Source: Rhizophagus clarus (Eukaryota; Glomeromycota; Glomeromycetes; Glomerales; Glomeraceae). From it: 64,000 nucleotides of DNA. The stretch lies in contig BLAL01000160.1 in assembly GCA_015698045.1 (NCBI GenBank), positions 2,356,001 to 2,420,000 of the forward strand, given 5' to 3'. The notes beneath the pieces are model-generated. The model was not told where the DNA came from, did no database searches, and worked only from the letters and a program-made list of their open reading frames with translations. This document shows, in pieces, positions 46,700-57,876 of this stretch (position 1 is the stretch's first letter; each line of letters begins with the position of its first letter). A program made the translations under genes and the position numbers.

Positions 46700-47830
46700 G
46701 TGTCTACGGTTTATGTTTTATGGTCGCAATAAAAGATTTTGCGAGTTTGTGTTCACGAGTTATGGGTTTTGTTTATCTGTTATGGGTTGTGTACCAAGTT
46801 CTAAGTTTTGATTTTTATTGTGGGTCGGGTTTCGTGGGTTTGTTTATGAGTCAGCTTTGTGTGTTCACGTTTATGGGTTTGTGTATTTGAGCCTGTAGGC
46901 TTACAGTTGTGGGCTGCGAGTCGAGTTTTATGGTGTGTTTTTATGGGTTTGTGGGTTGAATTTGTGGTTCATGTTTATGGTTCTGTGATTCGGCCTTCGT
47001 GGTTGTGGGTTTGCTTATGGGGTTTTTATTTGGTTTTATGGGCTATATATATGGGTTTGTGATTCTGGTTTGTGGGTTTTTATGGGTTTTGTGGTTCGTG
47101 TTTATGGGTTTGTGTGTTTTTATGGTTTATAATTGGATTTTGCGGGTTCTGGTTTGTGTATGGATTTGTGATTCGGATTTCGTGGTTTTTATGGGTTTGG
47201 ATTTTTGTGTTTGGTTTGTGAGATTGCGAGTGAGATTTTCTGGTTCGTATTTATGGATTGTTATTTGGGTTTTATGCGTTTGTATTTATGGGTTTGCTCG
47301 GATTTTGTGGTTTGATTTGTGAGTTTACAAGTGAAGTTTTTGTTTTTCGTGTTTATGGAGTTACTTTTCGGGACTTGTGGGTTTTATGGGTTGGTTTGTG
47401 ATCTGGGTATGTGGGTTTTATGGATATGTGATTGGGTTTGTGTTTATGGGTTTGTGATTCGAATTTTTGGATTGCGATTGAGATTTTGTGGTTCGTGTTT
47501 ATGTGTTGTTATTTGGATTTTATGCGTTCGTGTTTATAAGTTTTTTCGGGTTGTGGGTTTGAGTTTGTGGGTTTGTGAGTGAGGTTTTGTGTTTTTGTGT
47601 TTATGAGTTACTTTTCGGGACTCGTGGTTTTTATGGGTTGTGATATGGGTTTTGTAGTTTAGGTTTATGGGCTTCATCTCGATTTTTTTGTTTTTTTTTT
47701 ATGAGTTTTACTTATGGGTTTGTCTTTCAAGTTTTGTAGTTTTTTTTTCAAGGGGTGTAGACTTTATTGTGGGATTGATTTGTCCGTTATATTTATGGAT
47801 TTTTTTAAGTTTATTGGGAAAATTTCTATT
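46700..47830 (+). repeat. G/T-rich degenerate minisatellite
   Basis: About 1.1 kb of strand-asymmetric sequence made of drifting units like TTTATGGGTTTGTG (RTTTGTGGGTTTTATGGGTT), with C almost absent. Long open frames result on the plus strand but encode only VCGFLWVLWF-like repeats, so no protein is called. Copies are too diverged to give one period; 12-14 bp and about 45-60 bp spacings recur. Confidence 0.8.
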
Positions 47831-48086
47831 ATTTATCATAATTAATCTTTAGTAATATGATGTTTAAGTAATACGAGTAATATGGGTGACTGATGTTATC
47901 ACGCTTTTTTACCTTGTTTTTAGGTTGGCTCCGTATTTTTGCAATGTTTTTCGATAAGAAATGAAAAGGCTGGTTTAACATTTCTTGGATGTTGTTGTTT
48001 TATGTGGGCTTGTGGTCGGTAAATGTATTTTTTCAATATTATTTATGTTCTTATTTGATTTTTTTTTTAGATAATTCAATGAAATC

Positions 48087-48185
48087 ATGAACGAGTCAAC
48101 GTGTACAGCAACATGGATTGCGCCAGATTTCGAAATTCTGAAAAACAAAGACCCCGGCTTATTTAATAGTGATGACTTCGCATGA
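48087..48185 (+). CDS. Possible short exon or fragment, unknown
   Basis: Starting just after a T-rich tract and AG (48071), ATG at 48087 opens 32 codons (contains STCTATWIAPDFEILKNKD and GLFNSDDF) before TGA. Base composition is much more balanced than the neighbours, which hints at captured coding sequence. Family unknown; could be a terminal exon or a fragment inside an element. Confidence 0.25.
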   Translation: MNESTCTATWIAPDFEILKNKDPGLFNSDDFA

Positions 48186-48705
48186 TATTTTTGTGGCATT
48201 TTTAATAAAGGGGAGGTGATGAACCTAATTTATTTTTTTTCTTAATGAGTTGTAGTGAGTTGCGTCCCAGTTGGTTTCATTAATCAAAAAGAAACAGTTA
48301 ATATTAATTTTTATTAATGAAAACTATTGTAGGGACTTGAAATTTTGCATTAGATGTTTGTTTATCCTTTAATAAATATCTTGCTTATTTTAATTGATTA
48401 AATGATATATTTTAATAAATAAATCAACTTAGTCATAACAGGGAGTTGTGAATGGTTGCATATGAAACTAGTAATAGTAATAATAAACGAATATTTATTT
48501 TTGTTACAAAATAATAAATAACTATACGAACATTAAGAGATGTTAATACTTTTTAATTATTCAAAAAATTAAATCTTAGATAATTAATCATTAATTTTGC
48601 GAAAAATTTTAGCCTTTAGGTTCCCATAGCATTACAAGTTTAGTTCTAAAAAAAATGATCAGTTTAAATACGTCAGATGATGTTTTGACGATATTTAAAT
48701 GTTCA

Positions 48706-49455
48706 GGAAAGAATATGTTTATATTCAAAATGTAAATAGTAGTTGCCGAGGCTGATGAAATAATTGATCATATGTAAATTTTATTAAAATGAATAGATCA
48801 TATCAATGATTTTATTAATAAATAAATACGTAAAATCTAGTAGAAATACGAAATTTAGGATCTCGGAGGTTATGCAGGTTGAGAAAGTTTCAGAAGTTTT
48901 AGCACAAGTGTATCGGAGGTTACGGAGATTTTTTGGGCAGGTTTCGAAAGTTTTTAGTCCAAGTGTATCAGAAATTACGGAGGTTTGGACAGGTTTCAGA
49001 AGTTTTAAAATGAGAAGCTTTTCACAATCATAAAACAGATTTGTCCAAAAAATTACAGCAAATGCATTGTCTCTAAAAATATATAATCATATATAATTAT
49101 ACCTGTGGAATTTATAATATGAATTTCCCGAAATAAATTTCTTTGACAAAATTCTGGCGTCTTCGAAAAATATCAATCGGAGGCTTTTATTTTATTTTAT
49201 TTTTCATTAATATACTGCGCAAGAAATTAGTAAAAAAGGCTGTATTCCAGTGAATTACTTGCTAAATCAAGTAATAAACCTGTAATACGGAATCATACCA
49301 AACTTTCTGATTGTTCGGTTACCTAATTGCTCGATTTGTAAATATAGTAAACATTATTATAATAAATAAATACAATCGGACAATCTATTTACTTTCTTGG
49401 TTAGCAGGATTATTTATAGTTCGTGTTACAGTTGACAAATTATCTTTTTAAAAAG
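48706..49455. repeat. Upstream duplicate of copy 4, with an internal 55-bp tandem repeat
   Basis: About 98% identical to 57877-58591 upstream of copy 5, starting at GAAAGAATATGTTTATATTC. 48865-49010 contains three diverged units of about 55 bp (GCAGGTT-GAGAAAGTTTCAGAAG then AGTGTATCGGAGGTTACGGAG). The copy-5 block has lost about one unit there. Confidence 0.85.
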
Positions 49456-49464
49456 TATATAAAG
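49456..49464 (+). promoter_or_regulatory. TATA box of carboxypeptidase copy 4
   Basis: TATATAAAG exactly 86 bp before the ATG at 49542; context identical to copy 5. Confidence 0.65.
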
Positions 49465-49541
49465 AATGAAAATAAACACATTGAATAAACATTCTTTTCA
49501 TACTTTTTTTTACCAAGTTAACGATATTCACAGAACGAAAG

Positions 49542-51693
49542 ATGAATTTTATTATTAAATCATTTAGAAAATTGTCCTGCTCATTTATCATTTTTGTTTC
49601 TTTAATAATATGGTACACGCTTGTACTTGAAACCGTTGACGCAGCAGTAATAGGTGATTTTACAAATGAAATCGCTACGCGAATTCTAAAGGTATACGTA
49701 ATCGTGATTAGCCTTTTAACTTATTCTTTTTTTTTTTTTTTTTTTTTTTTCTTACTATAGACTCTACTTATGATATTGTATCGAGCAATTTATGTGATCC
49801 AAATGTGAAGCAGGTGAAAATAATGAAAAGAAAAATTCATTTGTTTTATATAACTTAACTTAATATATTGAATTAACTATTTTTCATTCTTTAGTATTCC
49901 GGTTATATAAAAGTTGATCAACATTCAAACTTATTTTTTTGGTTTTTTGAATCGAGAAATAATCCTCAAACTTCTCCATTAACACTATGGTTAAATGGAG
50001 GTCCAGGTGCTTCTTCAATGATAGGATTATTTCAAGAAGTAGGTCCTTGTAGGTCTTTAGTAGGAGGAACAGACGTAGAAGTATTTCCTGAAAGTTGGAA
50101 TCAAGTTTCTAATTTGTTATTTATTGATCAGGTAAAAAAAAATTTTTTTTTATATATTTTTAATAAATATTTCGTTAACTCGTTCTTTTTATTACAGCCC
50201 GTTGGTGCAGGATTTTCATATGGAAATAAAAACATATCAACGACAGATCAATCTTCTCAAAATTTATACATTTTTTTACAAAAATTCTTCGAAAAATTTC
50301 CAGAATATTCTAAAATGAATTTTCATATTTTTGGTGAATCATTTGGAGGACATTATAGTATGTTTCTAACCTTTTTGGTTTATTCATAGTTCGTCACAAT
50401 TTATACATTATTAAATTTGCTGCGCCACTCACATCCTATAGTACCCTCACTTGCAAGGTTGATTGATGAAAATAATAATCTGATAAATTCGAAAAAATTA
50501 ACTGCAATTCCGATTAATTTACAATCCATCGGAGTTGGAAATGGTTGGGTTGACCCTAAAATAATATTGTAAATATTCTTTAAACTTTAATTACAGTATA
50601 TATACTGCGCATAAGTATATTAACTTTATATACTGTAATTCTTGATTCATAGTGATTCTTATCCATATTTCATAGAATTTAACTCATGTAAGTCAATCGA
50701 CATTTTTTTTTCCTAATATTACATTATCCATTTTAACGTCATATAATTATATATATTAGATGGACCATTGTTAAGTCCAAATGATATTGCAACAATGAAA
50801 TCAATGTTGCCCGGATGCGATCTATTAAGTAAGATTTCAAACTACTTTAAATTCTTAATTTTAATTTCATGTTTTTATAAAAAATAATTAATTAATTTCT
50901 ATTTTACAAGTTGATAAATGCTATAAAACACAAAATACAAACGATTGCCAACAAGCAGAATTCACTTGTTCAGATTATTTTTTTAATTATAATAAAACCG
51001 GATTGAGCGTTTACGATGTCAGAAGTAAAGCTGATGTTTCAAATGATTATATGATTTATTTGGAAAACCCTAAAGTAATGACAGCAATTGGAGCACAAAA
51101 AACGTTTACCAATCTTTCGTATAGTGTCGCAGCTAATTTCAAAAGTACCGGCGACTTGTAAGCAAATTAATTATATTTATGTAGTTTTATTAAAAAACTA
51201 AGTAAGATAATTTTATTTATTAATTTTATTTTATTTTTTTTTTAGCATTCAAAGCCGTAAGGAAGATGTCGAATATCTTCTCTACAGGGGATTTCCTGTA
51301 CTATTATATTACGGAGATGCAGATTATATTTGTAACTGGTAAACAATTAAATTCTTATTTACTTATGCTAGCGTATCTGTTGTATTGACTAACTTTATTA
51401 TTTCTTTTAGGTTCAGCGGAATAGAATTAGTAAAGTCATTGACATGGTCCTGTCAATCAGATTTTAATAATGCTCCAACGAAAAAATGGACAGTTAACAA
51501 TAATCCTGCTGGAGAAATTAAAACTTTTGATAAATTGACATTTGTTAGAGTGTACGGGGCAGGTCACAAAGTTCCTGCTTATCAACCCACAAATTCTTTA
51601 GACATGTTTACCAAATGGATTTACAATGAACCGTTAACAACTACGGATATGAAAAGGAGGAGGAAAATACATAAGAGGAAAATAAGGAATTAA
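49542..51693 (+). CDS. Serine carboxypeptidase (S10) copy 4, ten exons
   Basis: Secreted S10 peptidase, near-identical twin of copy 5. Exons: 49542-49653, 49761-49813, 49895-50131, 50198-50357, 50442-50568, 50653-50687, 50760-50828, 50911-51157, 51246-51338 and 51411-51693; 471 residues. Signal peptide about 1-34 ([20 protein letters not shown]). Two changes close to the active site: the oxyanion motif is NGGPGASSM (Cys replaced by Ala), and the nucleophile motif is GESFGGHY (Ala replaced by Gly), Ser182. Asp373 sits in GDADYICNW and His430 in GAGHKVP. The C-terminal tail ([14 protein letters not shown]) is very basic. The frame is open and all splice sites are intact. The first intron has a long T-run before its AG. 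Confidence 0.92.
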
Positions 51694-51714
51694 TAATATA
51701 TTACTTTACAATTT

Positions 51715-51786
51715 ACGGGTGTGTTTAATAATGGTATGATGCGGCACTTCGTGTCACATTAGATCATTATTGAGCATAACATCCGT
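51715..51786. repeat. 72-bp fold-back element after copy 4
   Basis: ACGGGTGTGTTTAATAATGG pairs with CATTATTGAGCATAACATCCGT, with an inner GATGCGGCACTTCGTGTCACATT hairpin. Also present after copy 5 (60895-60965), so it predates their duplication. The CACTTCGTG loop recalls hairpin 3 at 38633-38665. Confidence 0.8.
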
Positions 51787-51988
51787 AAAGCCGTACAATA
51801 ATAATATTAGTATTGTGACCAGAATGAACATTTATGCTTTTATAATCCTTATATTAAATCAATAGATATTAAATTAGTAGTATGTTGTTTTATAACTAGA
51901 AATTATAATAATAAATCCGCATTTTAATTACAATTATATTAAGCATGATGTGTAAAATATTAGCCGTTTAAAAATTTATATTTATAAA

Positions 51989-53331
51989 CTAGGCGTAACC
52001 CGGGAAAGGATTGATGAACCCAATGAGGATTTGAATTTTGAGAAGTTTGCGTCATTGTTCTCTCAGTTTTACTGTGAAGGTATGTTCTTGGGTTTTCATT
52101 TTCATTCGCTTTCTACCCCTTGTTCTACCACTAACCTCTTATTTTTTTACTTTGTTTTTATTCTCATTTTATTTCTATTCCACCTCCTTGTTTTACTTTC
52201 CACTTTGTTTGTTAATTTCCTTCTCTTTTGCTTACTCTCTTCCCATTTATTATGATCATCACTTTTTGATATTTCATTCATCACTTTCTTTCTCACCCCA
52301 TTTTCTTCATTACTCATCTTTCATTTTATTCCTCCTCTCCTTTTCACTTTATTTATTGCTTTCTCTTTCATTTTGTTTTTACTTCTTTTCTACTTTATCC
52401 ATCACTCCCTTTCCATTTCAATTTTCACTCCTTCTTCCACTTCATCCTTCTACTTCATACTTCACTTTCCCCTTCCATTTCATTCTTTTCATTCTTTACT
52501 CCCTCTTCCATTTCGTCCTTGACTCCTCATCCATTTCATTCTTAACTCTATCTTCCATCTCATCCCCCCCATTTCATTCCTAACTCTCTCTCAGTTTTGT
52601 TCTTAACTCCCCTTTCATCTTGTTCTTAACTCCCCCTACCATCTCATTCTTCCCTTTCCTTCAATTATCATCATCACCTCCCGCTATTTTATTCATCACT
52701 TCCCCTTTTACTACATTCGTCACTTCCCCCTTCCGTCGCATTCTTTCCTCCTCATTTCATTCTTAAAGATTTTCGTCAAAAAAAAACCCCGCTATACCGT
52801 TGAAAAAAAATCCATCAATTACAAAAAAAAAATTTCTCGTGAATTTATTAAAATGAGTTAACATTGTTTATCATACTTATTAGTATTAGTCAAATGCTAA
52901 ATACCGAAAAGCAATTAGAAAAAAAAGAATTTCGTTAAGTGACCTACTGCTATAATTACTAAAGATAATGTAGTAGCAAACATCGGCCAATGGGGATAAA
53001 ATACATTAGTAAACCCGGAATCTGCTGATCAAATCGTCCGATCAAATTGCCCATGCAACACGGAACCTTCCGACTAGGTCAGGCGCAGGTCACACAATTC
53101 AAAATTAATTTATACAGACTAATCTAAACGTTACCGATCTAATATTTGAAAAATCTATTATATGCATAAACGAAAATTATACTAATTCCGGCTAACATAA
53201 TTATAAGCATTAGTAATTAATCACGAAACTGCCGATTAAATTTAACAATTAAGTATAGATCAGGCTGAGACTAATCACACGTCGCATAATTCAAAAATTA
53301 TTTATACAGCTATTTTTATTAGATTATATAG
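51989..53331. other. 1.34-kb segment present after copy 4 but absent after copy 5
   Basis: The copy-5 3' flank reads TTTATAAATAATTAAGTG continuously (about 61190); after copy 4 the same sequence is split at TTTATAAA | ATAATTAAGTG (51988 / 53332). The segment begins with exon-like sequence (51994-52080, open frame containing ERIDEPNEDLNFEKFASLF, ending at a perfect GTATGT donor), then the pyrimidine satellite, then AT-rich DNA with a 40-bp internal repeat (ATTCAAAATTAATTTATACAG at 53098 and 53297). No clear target duplication. Confidence 0.7.
52080..52770. repeat. Pyrimidine-rich satellite (CTTCCATTTCATTCTT-type)
   Basis: About 0.7 kb with almost no G on the plus strand, made of drifting 14-20-bp units such as CTTCCATTTCATTCTTCACTCC. 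The open frame at 52038-52583 translates to Ser/Phe/Leu runs and is a by-product of composition. Confidence 0.85.
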
Positions 53332-53430
53332 ATAATTAAGTGTTATAATCGTTATTTTATTTTCTATGTTATTTATATCATGTTACTTTGATTACTTTGA
53401 TCACCATAAATAAATACGGCTCATTTCATA

Positions 53431-53586
53431 TTAGACTCTCTCCAATAAATTAAAAAGCATTTCATTTGAATATATAGATGATGGCAAATATATGTCTTTT
53501 CCTCTTTTAAGAAGTTGATATGGAACAGCATTGACCATGGCAAGTGCAACCAATAAAAGGAATGTAAGTATCAAATTTCGGTTCAT
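53431..53586 (-). CDS. Small secreted peptide, truncated at a duplication boundary
   Basis: Minus strand ATG at 53586 gives 51 residues. A clear signal peptide MNRNLILTFLLLVALAMVNA is followed by VPYQLLKRGKDIYLPSS; the Lys-Arg pair is a likely Kex2 site. MNRNLIL...VNAVP openings are, as I recall, typical of a family of small secreted proteins in Rhizophagus. The last eight to ten codons (LFNLLERV) lie in DNA shared with the 3' flanks of carboxypeptidase copies 2, 3 and 5 (TCTCCAATAAATTAAAAAG), so the original C-terminus appears to have been replaced at a junction near 53470. It may be a non-functional 5' fragment. Confidence 0.6.
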   Translation of the reverse strand: MNRNLILTFLLLVALAMVNAVPYQLLKRGKDIYLPSSIYSNEMLFNLLERV

Positions 53587-53885
53587 GATTACTTTGTGAA
53601 GAAGGTAGTTTGAAAAATATCTGCTGGGTTGAATTATTTCTTTCGTGATTATTAATTATTATTTATAATTTGGCTTCATAGTTACTATTTTCTTTTTATA
53701 AGAAAAATACCAAACCCCTGGATTTCGTATTTCTTACTCCCACATATGATGATATCCGTTCCTATCTAATTCAACGCATATTAAATTAAAATATCGGAAT
53801 AAAATATGGATCAACTCGGGTGAAAATGGATTATACCATATTTTATCCCATTGATTCGCTGATTGTATAACCATATGATAGTTTC

Positions 53886-54414
53886 CGGTACGAAATCTCG
53901 ACACCCACTTGCACGACTAACACAAGACCGACACCAAAATCTCGACAACCCAAAAAATTGACAACCCAAATTCCCGACAATATAAAATCTTGACAATCCA
54001 AAATCCCGACATGTTTTATTCCGACAAGTTGATTATCCTAACATTTTTACTATATCGATATAAATTATTTTATGTTACATATATATTTATTGATATTATT
54101 GATATTATTAATTTGTATCTATATTTAAAAGCCATTATTACCTATTCTTTATAATAAACTAATCACTGGACTAAAAATACTAAAAATTAATGTTTTATTT
54201 AGTATATTTAATTGCATGTTATAGAATTATAGCACTTTGAATTTGTTATATTTTATTATTAAAATATTATAAAATTGTCGGTATAATGACCTGTCAGATA
54301 TTGGATTGTCAGGATTTTAGATTGTCGTTATTTTTGGTTGTCGAGATTTTGGATTGCCAAGATTTTGATGTCGGTCTTGTGTTAATCGTGCAAGTGGGTG
54401 TCGAGAATTTGGTC
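53886..54414. mobile_element. Long inverted-repeat element with CGACAATCCAAAATC arrays
   Basis: The left arm (53893-54035) and right arm (54275-54410) are inverted copies of about 130 bp: CTCGACACCCACTTGCACGA...ACACAAGACCGACA against TGTCGGTCTTGTGT...TCGTGCAAGTGGGTGTCGAG. Both arms are built from a 15-18-bp repeated motif like CGACAATCCAAAATC. The AT-rich centre (54040-54270) has no gene. No clear target duplication. Same plan as 1575-2314 and 55880-57375 but a different motif. Confidence 0.75.
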
Positions 54415-55879
54415 AGATACCGATAGGGTCTATTTAAATGATCTTTAATAAATCATGGATATTACCTATCCATTATATAGATTCATCTTAAAATTCAATA
54501 TGCTTACCTTTCTTTCCAAAACAGGAACTTTGAATTGCTGAAAACCATCTTGTTTCAGTATTTGAGTATTTTGGCAGTTAAAGCAGTATCAATCTGATTA
54601 AAAGAATCAATTAGTACAAAAAATTATTCTGTTAAGACGCAATATTTATGTTAAAATTACTGATAAAGCTGTGCGTTTGCCAGGAAAAAAAAAATATGAA
54701 ATTTTATGTTAAAATAAATTCTACACGTGTGACAAATGTAAACTTTCATTTGAAATTGAAACTAAAATGTTTTTTATTTTATATTTTATTGGAGTGTACA
54801 TAATAATTGAAATTAAAATGAGCACTAACTTTGTGTTTTTTTTATAGTTTTAAAAATGTAAATTTTACAAGTATTAGTAATAAAAAAGAAATGCACGTTA
54901 CTAATAATAATAATAAAAAAAAAAGGTAAAAATCAAACAAAAGTCTGCTGCACTCATTAATCAATTTCTTTAATTTCTAAGTCAATTTAATTTCAAAAAC
55001 TATAATCGCTAGATTTAACCCTTAATAAACAATTTTCCAAAATATCCCAAATTCACTTCCATTATACTGAAATGAACGTTTTTCTAAAATTCTGATAACT
55101 CGAATGCTATTATCCGAATTCCAGTTTCCCGTATTGTTATTTTCCCAAAATTAAAATAACGTGAAAATTTCTGAAGTTGGCTAATCTATATTATGAAAAG
55201 AAATTTAATAAAACTAAGAAACGGTAACCTTTGATGCGTTCAAAACATCATAAATTACATGATATATAAAAATTGTTAAAAAAATTATGAAATATAAAAC
55301 TAAAAAATGTAACACTACGTATTGCTAAAAATGTATTCTAACATGACTGCCAGTGGCATAAACAAATGAACGTAAACAAAAATTATGCTACAACTGATCC
55401 TAAAATTTTTATTGGCTATACACGCATGTGGGCAACAACACATGCATGGTTTGTAATAGAATGGAAGTGTCTACGTTTACGCTTTGAACAACTAGCTACT
55501 AATTTTCAATTTTTTTTCATGAAAATATATTGTATTGTTAATGAAGTGAGCTTCAATATAATCTGTGAATTGGATGGAATTCAGCCATTGTGATATTTGG
55601 TTTATTTGCTTCAGATTTCACGACTTTTGAATGCTTTTAACAGGGAATCAAGTGGGAAAATTACTTATGGATTTGAAGATATTTCACATAAGACTGTATC
55701 GAAAAGAATATTCATAGGAAAAATACTTTTTTTTTTTTTACTCTAACATATCTCTTTATTTCTTCATTCCACCGTATTCCTCTTTTAATAAAATTTATTC
55801 TTTTCTTTTTTATAAATATAAGATCTAATATTTCTTATTCTTCTTCTCCTATAAACGTCTCTTTAACATATATGGTTAC
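54415..55879. other. AT-rich spacer
   Basis: A 75-codon open frame at 55366-55593 (contains DPKIFIGYTRMWATTHAWF) has natural-looking composition but no recognised family and no support from splice or neighbours; left as unproven. Otherwise nothing. Confidence 0.4.
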
Positions 55880-57375
55880 AGTACGATTTCCTGAATGCCG
55901 ATTTCCTGAACTGGACTAAACAATTTCCTGAAACATACAATTTCCTGAATCCCAATATCCCAAATTCTGATTTCCTGAATCCCAATTTCCCAAACTGGAC
56001 TATTTCCCGAAAAATTACAATATCCAAATCTTTTAAACGTTACATTAAATATATACAACTTAGTTAATGTAGTTAATATGATTAATTATTTAATATAGCA
56101 TATTTGTTAAATATAATGTATATGTGAAATAAAATGTTTTATATGTAATATGTTCAAAATATTGTTTAGCAAAGATTAACAAAGATTAATTATTGGTTAT
56201 TTTACGGATTAATTTGTTTTATTTGTTACAATTTTTAGATCTTAGATTAGTTTAGTTTTTGTCTTTTATTATTTTTGATGATTGTTTGATTCTTTTTTTA
56301 TTTTTATTTTTTTTTTATTTTATTCTCTTTTTTTTATTTTATTTTATTTTATATTTCTAATTATTGTATTAGATAGGTTTCCTTGAAAAATAGTGATTTA
56401 TATGTATAGATATATACGTTATATGTCTAAGTTAAGACGTTACTAAGTGGTTAGTTTTGTCTTTGGCGTTCATAATAAAAATTTAACATATGGGCCGATC
56501 GGCGGAATTAACGAAATTAACCTAAACTAAGGAATTTGACGTTAATTTAATAAGAAATAAGTTTCGCAAGTTTCACAAAAATGGTTACATTTGTGCTACA
56601 TGATCATATGACACATGATATCAAGCAACAAAGTAGCGTTAAAAAATTTTTTTCTTTCGTGAACTTCCTATTGAACTCCCCATCAACTCCCCATCAACTT
56701 TCCCACCAAAGTAAGTTGAGAATTTTTGCAAGTAGACCAGTAGTTATTTTACATTGTATACAACTTGCAGCTATTTTTTTTTATTTTTTTTATTTTTTTT
56801 TTTATAGTTTATAAAAAAATCTTGTATAAACAGCAAAATTATTCAAAAAAATCTTTAAATAAATAAATAGCTCTGTGTTAATAATGATATTTTAACAAAT
56901 TTAAATTATGTATTGAATAGTTTTTTATTATATTTGATATTTGTTATTAATTATTTTAAATTAATTTTTTTTCGTTAAATTGTTAAATATTCTGGGATTT
57001 TGTTTCTTTTTTTTAATGGACTAACTTTATAATATTTTTTCCTTTTTTTTTAGAAATTTCTTCTACTGGGCTCAGATTAAAAGAGGTAAATTTTTTGGGA
57101 GGGATCTTAAAGGTTATTTTACTTATTTTTTATATTTTTTGATTATTTTTTCTTATGTGGGAACGGTTTTGATCAATTTTAATCTGTACTGCGCCACACA
57201 ACTGATGATCGGCAAATTCCGCAAATCGGCGGATATGAAAAAAAAAGATATTAGGGATTCAGGATATTGGGATTCGGGATATTGGGAATTCGTGAAATTG
57301 GGAATTCGTGAAATTGGATTCGGGAAAAGGCACATTCGGGAAAATGGCATTCGGGAAATTGTCCGACAAGGGAAT
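55880..57375. mobile_element. 1.5-kb element bounded by inverted GATTTCCTGAATCCCAA arrays
   Basis: 55888-56030 carries about eight motifs of the form GATTTCCTGAATCCCAAT; 57246-57370 carries about eight of the reverse complement (ATTGGGAATTCGTGAAATTG). The outermost motifs pair (TTTCCTGAATGCC with GGCATTCGGGAAA). The interior contains AT-rich DNA and a 77-codon frame at 56581-56814 (contains FVLHDHMTHDIKQQSS) that may be part of a remnant gene, with GTAAGT at 56710. No transposase recognised. Confidence 0.6.
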
Positions 57376-57876
57376 TAAACGCGGTCCCTAACAGGTGACA
57401 GAATAAAATGATAAACATGTTTTTCGGTTTATATAATATTTTATTCAAAATTTTATTAGTGCAAACGTATGTGAGGACAAGCGTAAAAAAGAATTTTATT
57501 TGCGAAAAAATACCAAAGCCCGGTATATGTGAGAATATGAGCTATTCACAGACCTGTCATGTGCTTCATTAATTTTGTAATTTGCAGCAGAATGTGGTGA
57601 AAATTTGAACACAGGCGCATCATTACATGTGACTTTTAATGATAACTTTATTATTACAAACTGTTGCAAAAAAAAAATTGCAAATAGATCGCTTACATGA
57701 TGCAAATGAGAAAAATATATTATTCAATGACTGTCAATGCTTGTTATTTTTGATTTTCAATAAGAAAAATTTTGATATCGTTCAGTGTAATTTCATAACT
57801 ATATATCCAAAGTATAATATAACCAACTGCACGATGAAAAACAAAATGTATATTATCAGCACAAAAATTGTCAAGA
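57376..57876. other. Spacer, no gene seen
   Basis: Short overlapping frames on both strands at 57496-57902 without family support. The copy-5 duplication begins at about 57877. Confidence 0.4.

Noticed and set aside
46609-47582. Chain of 67-107-codon frames in the G/T-rich tract
   Set aside because: By-product of repeats lacking stop codons; translations are VCGFLW-like repeats in overlapping frames.
52038-52583. 181-codon open frame in the pyrimidine tract
   Set aside because: The sequence is a degenerate CTTCCATTTCATT repeat; the frame is open only because G is almost absent. Ser/Phe/Leu runs, no domain.
55366-55593. 75-codon open frame with natural-looking composition
   Set aside because: No recognised domain, no conserved neighbour, no splice support; kept only as a note in the spacer.
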